Shown here in pieces: positions 58,755 through 64,000 of a stretch of 64,000 nucleotides of DNA. The notes under the pieces are model-generated. The model saw nothing but the letters and a program-made list of their open reading frames with translations. It was not told the origin of the DNA and did no database searches. The position numbers and the translations under genes are program-made. The stretch's first letter is position 1. Each line of letters begins with the position of its first letter. Source of the DNA: Microvirga pudoricolor (GTDB lineage: Bacteria > Pseudomonadota > Alphaproteobacteria > Rhizobiales > Beijerinckiaceae); NCBI RefSeq assembly GCF_016892705.1, contig NZ_JAFEMB010000001.1, positions 1,550,001 through 1,614,000 on the forward strand. Direction: 5' to 3'.

Positions 58755-60566
58755 ATGGTCCGCAAGAGCCTGTTCGGCAAAAGCCCCGTCAAGGGCGACA
58801 CGCTTCCCCTGATCCGGCGCCTGTGGGCCGACTGGATGCGGCCGCACGCGCGCACCCTGAGCGTGGTCCTCGTGCTGGTCGCCCTCGTGGCGGGCGCGAC
58901 GGGGCTCTACCCGGTGCTCATCAAGGCGGCCTTCGACGCCTTCACGGCCAAGGACCAGCGGGCGATCCTGCTGGCGCCGCTCTTTGTGATCGCGGTCACG
59001 TCCGTGAAGGGTTTTTCGCTCCTGGCGCTGACTGTCCTCACCAACAAGGTGGTCACCCGCATCGAGGCCGACATGCAGACGGCGCTCTTCGGGCATCTCG
59101 TCGACGCGGACCTGGCCCAGGTGTCGCGGGAGAGCCCCGCCGCCTTCACGCAGCGCTTCACCACGGATTTCCTCTTCATCAAGGAGGCGCTGACCCGCCT
59201 GTCCACGGTGTTCCTGCGCGAGGTCACGACGATCATCGCGCTGATTGGCGCCATGCTGTGGATCGACCCTGTCGGCACGCTCGTGGCCGCCGTCACGGTG
59301 CCGTTCATCGCGCATCCCATCGGCAAGATCGGCAAGAAGCTGCGCCGGGTCGCGATTTCGACCCAGGAGCAGACGGGCCAGATGGCGTCGCTGATCACCG
59401 AGAGCCTTGCCGGCACCCGCGTGGCCAAGACCTACAATCTCGAAGGCTATCTCAAGGCCAAGGGCGCCCACACCTTCGACGAGGTGCGGGCGTTGAAGAT
59501 GAAGGCCGCCAACGCGCGCGGGCGGCTCGACCCTCTGCTGGAGGCGGGCGGCGGCTTCGCGGTAGCGGCGGTGCTGGTGCTCATCGGCTGGCGCATCCTG
59601 TCGGGCGAGAGCACAGTCGGCGATTTCACGGGTTTCGTGAGCGCCCTGATCCTGGCGGCCCAACCCATCCGGGCCTTGGGCAACCTCAACGCCATCGTGC
59701 AGGAGGCGGCGGCCGCGCTCCAGCGCACCTTCCACGTGATGGACGAGAAGCCGACGATCCGGGCCAAGCCGGATGCCGCGCCGCTCACCGTGGCGGAGGG
59801 CGAGATCCGCTTCATGGATGTGAGCTTCGCCTACGGGTCCGAGAGCGCGGCCCTGAAAGGCATCGATCTCGTGGCGGAGGGCGGGCGCACCACGGCCCTG
59901 GTCGGGCGATCGGGCTCCGGCAAGTCGACGCTGCTGTCTCTCGTGCCGCGCCTCTACGACGTGACGGGCGGCGCGGTCCTCATCGACGGCCAGGACGTGC
60001 GCGACGTGTCGCTCACCACCTTGCGCGACGCCATCGCGGTGGTGAGCCAGGACGTCTTGCTGTTCGACGACACGGTGCGGGCCAACATCGCCTTCGGGCG
60101 GCCGGGGGCCACCGACGCCGAGATCGAAGCGGCCGCGCGGGCCGCCGCCGCGCATGATTTCATCGGGCGGATGCCGGAGGGCTACGAGACCCGGGTCGGC
60201 ACCGGCGGCAGCCGACTGTCGGGAGGCGAGCGCCAGCGCGTGTCGCTTGCCCGCGCGTTCCTGAAGAACGCCCCGATCCTGCTTCTCGACGAGGCCACGA
60301 GCGCGCTTGATTCCGAATCGGAGCGGCTGGTCCAGAATGCCATCAAGGAGCTGATGCGCGGACGCACGACGCTGGTCATCGCGCACCGGCTCTCCACCGT
60401 GCGCGACGCGGACCGGATCGTCGTGATGGAGGCGGGCCGGGTCGCCGAGGTGGGGTCGCACGCGGACCTGGTGGCCGAATCGGGCATCTATGCCCGCCTG
60501 CACGCGCTCCAGCTGTCGAACGACCTCGATCCGGTCTCCGTGGGCCCGATCACTCCCGCCGCATGA
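58755..60566 (+). CDS. ABC exporter, permease-ATPase fusion, MsbA-like
   Basis: A 603-residue half-transporter. Six membrane helices cover about residues 25-320. The ATPase has Walker A GRSGSGKST, Q-loop VVSQDVLLFDD, signature LSGGERQ, Walker B ILLLDEATSALD and H-loop IAHR. The closest type is the lipid/multidrug exporter MsbA. Its position 1.5 kb upstream of the very-long-chain fatty acid cluster is compatible with a lipid A exporter role, but this is inference. I chose the ATG at 58755 as the conserved start. Its end overlaps the phosphatase-like gene by 17 bases. Confidence 0.92.
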   Translation: MVRKSLFGKSPVKGDTLPLIRRLWADWMRPHARTLSVVLVLVALVAGATGLYPVLIKAAFDAFTAKDQRAILLAPLFVIAVTSVKGFSLLALTVLTNKVVTRIEADMQTALFGHLVDADLAQVSRESPAAFTQRFTTDFLFIKEALTRLSTVFLREVTTIIALIGAMLWIDPVGTLVAAVTVPFIAHPIGKIGKKLRRVAISTQEQTGQMASLITESLAGTRVAKTYNLEGYLKAKGAHTFDEVRALKMKAANARGRLDPLLEAGGGFAVAAVLVLIGWRILSGESTVGDFTGFVSALILAAQPIRALGNLNAIVQEAAAALQRTFHVMDEKPTIRAKPDAAPLTVAEGEIRFMDVSFAYGSESAALKGIDLVAEGGRTTALVGRSGSGKSTLLSLVPRLYDVTGGAVLIDGQDVRDVSLTTLRDAIAVVSQDVLLFDDTVRANIAFGRPGATDAEIEAAARAAAAHDFIGRMPEGYETRVGTGGSRLSGGERQRVSLARAFLKNAPILLLDEATSALDSESERLVQNAIKELMRGRTTLVIAHRLSTVRDADRIVVMEAGRVAEVGSHADLVAESGIYARLHALQLSNDLDPVSVGPITPAA

Positions 60567-61272
60567 CGCGGTCGACGAGCACGTTGGACCAGAAGCCGGG
60601 CTTGAAATCGCGCTCCAGCGCCTCCGGGTCGTAGATCGTCTCGACCCAGGCGAGGAACGGGATGCCCTTGGCCTCGCCTTCCGCCCGGTAGCGGTCGAAG
60701 AACGCGTCCAGGATCCCGGTCTTCGAGAAGCGGAAATGGCCGAACCGCACGGAGAGCTGGCGCAGGGCCTCGGCGACGGGCTTGCCCTCGTGCACGATGA
60801 GGTAGAGCGCCGCCACGAATCCGGCCCGGTCGGCGCCCGACTTGCAGTGGAGCACGGCCGGATATTCGAGCCTGTCGAAAAACGCGACCGCGCTCAGGAT
60901 GGTGTCCCGGTCCGGCGCGCCGCGCGAGCGCACGATGAACTCGGTCAGGTGGATGCCGAGCCGCTCGCAGATCTCCTTCTGGAGCTGCCAGGAGCCGTGC
61001 TCACGCCCGCCGCGCAGGTTCACGATGGTCCGCACGCCCTCCGCCTTCAGGCGCGCGATCTGGTAGGGGGCCGGCTGGGCCGAGCGCCACAGGCGCTCCG
61101 AGACCCGGTGCTTGTTGAGATAGGCGAGGCGAAAAACCCCGTGGTCCACCAGCAGCATGTTGGTCCAGGCGCGCAGACGCCCGAGACCGCCCTGGATCGG
61201 CTGATCCCAACGGGCGATGCGGGCCATGCGGCGGGCATAGCGGGTTTCGGGTTTGAGGAAGCGGTTGATCAC
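60550..61272 (-). CDS. Tyrosine/dual-specificity phosphatase-like protein
   Basis: About 240 residues. The P-loop LHCKSGADRAGFVAAL has the CX5R motif (C-KSGAD-R) with the nucleophilic cysteine. The upstream general-acid region TEFIVRSRGAPDRDT fits the cysteine-based phosphatase superfamily. The N-terminal segment VFRLAYLNKHRVSERLWRSAQP is typical of the bacterial DSP10-like subgroup. I favour the GTG at 61272; the frame stays open to 61440, and an ATG at 61227 is also possible. It is convergent with, and overlaps, the ABC exporter gene by 17 bases. Confidence 0.87.
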   Translation of the reverse strand: MINRFLKPETRYARRMARIARWDQPIQGGLGRLRAWTNMLLVDHGVFRLAYLNKHRVSERLWRSAQPAPYQIARLKAEGVRTIVNLRGGREHGSWQLQKEICERLGIHLTEFIVRSRGAPDRDTILSAVAFFDRLEYPAVLHCKSGADRAGFVAALYLIVHEGKPVAEALRQLSVRFGHFRFSKTGILDAFFDRYRAEGEAKGIPFLAWVETIYDPEALERDFKPGFWSNVLVDRVMRRE

Positions 61273-61449
61273 AAGCGTTCGGTTATCGGGTTCGAGGCCG
61301 CCAGCCCTTACCAGTGCGCGGCCACGAGGGCAACGCGACGCCCTCGTCGGGCAAAATTCCACCCACCTCGCAAAAAAGCGGCCCAGGTTGCCCCAGGCCG
61401 CACTCTTTGCAATGGCAGCCCAACGCTGCCGGATCAACATGACTTTGGT

Positions 61450-61617
61450 TTACGCGTAGATCAGAAAGCTTTCGTGATTCAAACTCAGGCCAGGGACAAG
61501 CCCTGCGGAGGAGACCGGGGCCTTGGTCCCGGTGCCGTCGACGTTCGGTGGGAGCGGTTCGGCATCGGCAGTCCGCGCGAAGGCACGCACCTTCGCGTCG
61601 TCTGCCTCGGCGTCGGC
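61450..61617 (-). pseudogene. Decayed C-terminal remnant of an RTX calcium-binding protein
   Basis: The last 55 codons of a minus-strand frame end DGTGTKAPVSSAGLV...LSLNHESFLIYA. This aligns without gaps to DGSGAKAAVQFAQLN...LTHKDFLIL at the end of the RTX protein at 28213, identical at 14 of 28 positions. The upstream AEADD also matches LEADD in the protein at 57349. No RTX nonapeptides or start with a ribosome site precede it, and codons further upstream look random. It is probably the degraded end of a fourth RTX gene. Confidence 0.6.
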
Positions 61618-62097
61618 TCCGAGACTCGATCCAAACTTCGGCCGAAAACCGGCCGGGATGGCGCTGCCGTTCTTAGGAGAGCCCCGAGAGGTGCCCGGGT
61701 TGGGGCCCGGATCTCTGTCGTGCGGGCCTTGTCGCCCGCCTTGTCCTGCCGGTTGACCGGCTTGCCGATATCGATATGACATTACGTTGCGAAAGACAAG
61801 GCCGCCCCGCGAATTTTTTCGTGGCCACGGGGAAAGCAGGGACAACCGGCGGCGAGGCCTGCGTGGTCCGATGCCGGGCTCGGCCGCCTCTGGGGCAGCT
61901 TCCGACGAGGCAGGCGTGTCGCAGGGGCCATCCCGCCGCCGCTCGCCCGACAAGTTGCGTCGGATCAGTTGCCGCCCTGCGGCCCGTCGTGTAAGGGGTG
62001 CGGTTCGATCCGTCTTCCACGGCGGGAGGCGCCTCGGCCGGCGCTCATGCCGCCCGACGCCTTCCCGACGATCCATCATTTCAGGAGAGCGACGAGC
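61618..62097. other. Gene-free region ahead of the acpXL cluster
   Basis: No credible coding frame is seen between the RTX remnant and acpXL, apart from chance frames. The DNA is somewhat lower in GC in places, and includes ATCGATAT and GAATTTTTTCGTGG stretches. The acpXL promoter must lie in its last part, but I see no clear -35/-10 pair. Confidence 0.4.
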
Positions 62098-62379
62098 ATG
62101 TCGTCCACCTTCGAGACCGTCGCCGGCATCATTTCCGATACGGCCGACATTCCGCGCGACCAGATCACCCCCGAGAGCCATGCCATCGACGATCTCGGCA
62201 TCGACTCGCTCGCCTTCCTGGACATCGCGTTCGCGATCGACAAGGCCTTCGGGATCAAGCTGCCGCTGGAGCAGTGGACCCAGGAAGTGAACGAGGGCAA
62301 GGCTCCGGCCGAGGAATACTTCGTACTGAAGAACCTCGTGGCCCGCATCGACGCCCTCATCGCTGCCAAGAACGCTTAA
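62098..62379 (+). CDS. acpXL: Acyl carrier protein for very-long-chain fatty acid synthesis
   Basis: A 93-residue carrier protein. The phosphopantetheine serine is Ser37 in [13 protein letters not shown]. The second half, [20 protein letters not shown], is specific to AcpXL, the carrier that in rhizobia holds the 27-hydroxyoctacosanoyl chain added to lipid A. AGGAG lies 12 bases before the ATG. It opens a cluster followed by a FabZ-like dehydratase, a KAS-like protein and at least one more gene. Confidence 0.96.
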   Translation: MSSTFETVAGIISDTADIPRDQITPESHAIDDLGIDSLAFLDIAFAIDKAFGIKLPLEQWTQEVNEGKAPAEEYFVLKNLVARIDALIAAKNA

Positions 62380-62390
62380 AAGACAAACCC

Positions 62391-62849
62391 ATGCGCCTCG
62401 AATATTTCGAGATGATCGACCGCGTGGTCGGGCTCGACCGCGACGCGAAGCGGATCGAGGCGCGCTCCACGGTGCCGACCGAAAGCCCCGTCTTCGAGGG
62501 CCATTTTCCGGGTCATCCCCTGGTGCCGGGCGTGCTGCTCACCGAGACCATGGCCCAGGCCTCCGGTTACTTGGTGCTGGGCCTGATGGATTTCTCGCAC
62601 ATGCCGTTCCTTATGGCGGTCGATAAGGCGCGCTTCCGCACTTTCGTAGGGCCCGGAACCGTGCTGGCGATCACCGCCACCCTGGAGCATGAGGGTTCGG
62701 GCTATGCCGTCACCAAGGCGAGGATCGCGGTGGAGGGCAAGCCGATCTGCGACGCGGAGCTGCGCTTCCGGATCATGCCCTTCCCGGCGGATTTAAGCGA
62801 GCAGATGCGCGGACAGGCGCGGCGGATCGGCCTTCTGGAGGCAGCATGA
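62391..62849 (+). CDS. 3-hydroxyacyl-ACP dehydratase, FabZ-like, of the acpXL cluster
   Basis: A 152-residue hotdog-fold dehydratase. The active-site histidine is His38 in FEGHFPGHPLVPGVLLTET, and Glu52 in TETMAQASGYL is the second catalytic residue. It would dehydrate the 3-hydroxyacyl-AcpXL intermediates in each elongation round. It starts 11 bases after acpXL and overlaps the next gene by 4 bases (ATGA), so all three are one operon. Confidence 0.93.
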   Translation: MRLEYFEMIDRVVGLDRDAKRIEARSTVPTESPVFEGHFPGHPLVPGVLLTETMAQASGYLVLGLMDFSHMPFLMAVDKARFRTFVGPGTVLAITATLEHEGSGYAVTKARIAVEGKPICDAELRFRIMPFPADLSEQMRGQARRIGLLEAA

Positions 62850-63979
62850 CGCGGGAAGTGGTCGTCACCGGCATCGGGCTCGTGTCCAACGCGGGCGAGG
62901 GGGTCGAGGCGCACCTCCAGGCCCTGGCGGCGGGGGCTCCGCCCCGGACCGACGCGGAGCGCTTCGCGCCCCATCCGGTCCATCCCCTGGCGGCGCTGGA
63001 CTACGACAAGCAGATCCCCAAAAAGTCCGACCAGCGCCAGATGGAAGCCTGGCAGCGCATCGGCGTCTACGCGGCGGGGCTAGCGCTGGACGCGGCGGGC
63101 GTGAAGGACGATGCCGAGCTGAAGGCCCGCATGCACCTCGTGGTGGCGGCAGGTGGCGGCGAGCGCGACTACGCGGTCGACGGCCAGATCCTGACGGGCC
63201 TGCGCCAGGCCGAGAATCCCGGCGTGTTCCTCAACGAGCGCCTCATGGGCGACCTGCGGCCGACCCTGTTCCTGGCCCAGCTCTCCAACCTGCTCGCCGG
63301 CAACATCTCCATCGTGCACGGGGTCACGGGCGCGTCGCGCACCTTCATGGGCGAGGAATCGAGCGGCGTCGACGCGATCCGCATCGCCCAAGCCCGCATC
63401 GCGTCGGGCCAGAACGACATCTTCCTCGTGGGCGGCGCCTACAATGCCGAGCGCCCCGACGTGCTTCTCATCTACGAGATGGGCGGCTTCCTTTGGAAGC
63501 AGCCCTACCGGCCCGTGCGCGAGCGCGGCCCGGAGGGCGGCATGATCCTGGGCAGCGGCGCCTGCTTCCTGGTGCTGGAATCCCGCGAGCACGCGGAGGC
63601 GCGGGGCGCGAAGCCCCTGGCGGCCATCGCGGGCGTGGCCTCCGACCGCGCGCGACGCGAACCGGGCAGCGTTACGAAAGCCCTCACGAAACTGGCGGGC
63701 GATCTCGATGCCAAGCCCGATCTCGTGATCTCCGGCGCCACGGGCGTGGCGGAGATGACGGGGGAGGAAATGGCAGCCATCGCGGCCCTGGCCCCGCAGG
63801 CCGCGGTTCGGATGACCGGCGACCTGATCGGGCATACGATGGAGGGCCAAGCCCCGGCGGGCGTGGGCCTCGCGGCCGCGCTCATTGCCGACGGACAGGC
63901 CTCCGAGGCCCTCGTGACCTCGGTCGGCCACCAGCGTGGCGAGGGGGCCGTCCGGCTCGTCCGCGCTTCGGGAGCGTAA
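62846..63979 (+). CDS. Beta-ketoacyl-ACP synthase-like protein without catalytic cysteine
   Basis: A 377-residue thiolase-fold protein of the KAS family (TREVVVTGIGLVSNAGEGV). Where FabF has the nucleophilic cysteine (pattern ISIxxxC), this protein has ISIVHGV, with valine at about residue 160. The first catalytic histidine region (NxHxTxT) reads SGATGVAEMTG, also without histidine. It therefore resembles the chain-length-factor partner of a KS-CLF pair. In rhizobial acpXL clusters two FabF-like genes follow fabZ, and the start of a second gene is at 63993. Confidence 0.9.
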   Translation: MTREVVVTGIGLVSNAGEGVEAHLQALAAGAPPRTDAERFAPHPVHPLAALDYDKQIPKKSDQRQMEAWQRIGVYAAGLALDAAGVKDDAELKARMHLVVAAGGGERDYAVDGQILTGLRQAENPGVFLNERLMGDLRPTLFLAQLSNLLAGNISIVHGVTGASRTFMGEESSGVDAIRIAQARIASGQNDIFLVGGAYNAERPDVLLIYEMGGFLWKQPYRPVRERGPEGGMILGSGACFLVLESREHAEARGAKPLAAIAGVASDRARREPGSVTKALTKLAGDLDAKPDLVISGATGVAEMTGEEMAAIAALAPQAAVRMTGDLIGHTMEGQAPAGVGLAAALIADGQASEALVTSVGHQRGEGAVRLVRASGA

Positions 63980-63992
63980 GGGAGACAACACC

Positions 63993-64000
63993 ATGGCGCT
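63993..64000 (+). CDS. Start of the next gene in the acpXL cluster (3' truncated)
   Basis: An ATG follows GGGAG at suitable spacing 13 bases after the KAS-like gene, and the frame runs off the window. From the order in rhizobial acpXL clusters it is probably the catalytic FabF-type synthase. Only three codons are visible, so identity is inferred from context alone. Confidence 0.5.

Noticed and set aside
61450..62181. A 243-codon minus-strand gene
   Set aside because: Only the last 55 codons look protein-like (RTX remnant). The rest has random composition, overlaps acpXL, and has no ribosome site.

Overview
This window is a GC-rich chromosomal segment of an alphaproteobacterium of the order Hyphomicrobiales, probably close to Microvirga or another Methylobacteriaceae-like genus (inference). 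The pointers are a very-long-chain fatty acid carrier protein of AcpXL type, DUF2794, DUF1674/SDHAF4 and invasion-associated-locus-B proteins, a large NAD-glutamate dehydrogenase, an alphaproteobacterial LexA box (GAAC-N7-GAAC), and several dispersed palindromic intergenic repeats of the kind common in this order. I saw no prophage, insertion sequence or CRISPR array.

Layout. 1-6 kb: the end of an FtsX-type ABC permease, a Bax-inhibitor-1 protein, a GNAT acetyltransferase, an MFS transporter, a MazEF/PemK-like toxin-antitoxin pair with a perfect 26-bp palindrome in front, a DUF2794 protein, a candidate small RNA, and a divergent quinone-reductase-like/HxlR regulator pair with a shared operator candidate. 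6-25 kb: NAD-glutamate dehydrogenase, UMF1-type MFS transporter, YbjQ, purH, a heparinase-like protein, rsmB-htpX, a GAF-GGDEF cyclase, an SDHAF4-like protein, a methyltransferase, an ECF41 sigma cassette with a carboxymuconolactone-decarboxylase-like partner, a cyclopropane fatty acid synthase and an L,D-transpeptidase. 25-35 kb: small enzymes (ThpR, PhhB, GFA), two short RTX calcium-binding proteins, IalB, RlmN, two four-helix membrane proteins and a YcaQ-like DNA glycosylase. 35-46 kb: OsmC, DUF1345, a complete TRAP transporter operon, recX-PAP2, a spore-photoproduct-lyase-like radical SAM enzyme, and an apparent SOS operon of a radical SAM DNA-repair protein plus a DUF4130-UdgX fusion. 45-57 kb: a class A penicillin-binding protein, three LysE-type exporters in the wider region, a Bcr/CflA exporter, carbonic anhydrase, a threonine dehydratase-like enzyme, a CoA-ester lyase, and the CnoX-LON-Trm112-VOC operon. 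57-64 kb: tRNA-Gly(GCC), a third RTX protein, an MsbA-like ABC exporter, a tyrosine-phosphatase-like protein, the decayed end of a fourth RTX gene, and the start of the acpXL-fabZ-fabF cluster that makes the very-long-chain acyl group of lipid A.

The most interesting items are the LexA-box-controlled radical SAM/UdgX operon, the ECF41 cassette that carries its own predicted promoter, the condensing enzyme in the acpXL cluster that lacks the catalytic cysteine, the family of short RTX proteins including a remnant, and a candidate structured RNA at about 4.5-4.65 kb. All assignments come from reading motifs; no database search was run.
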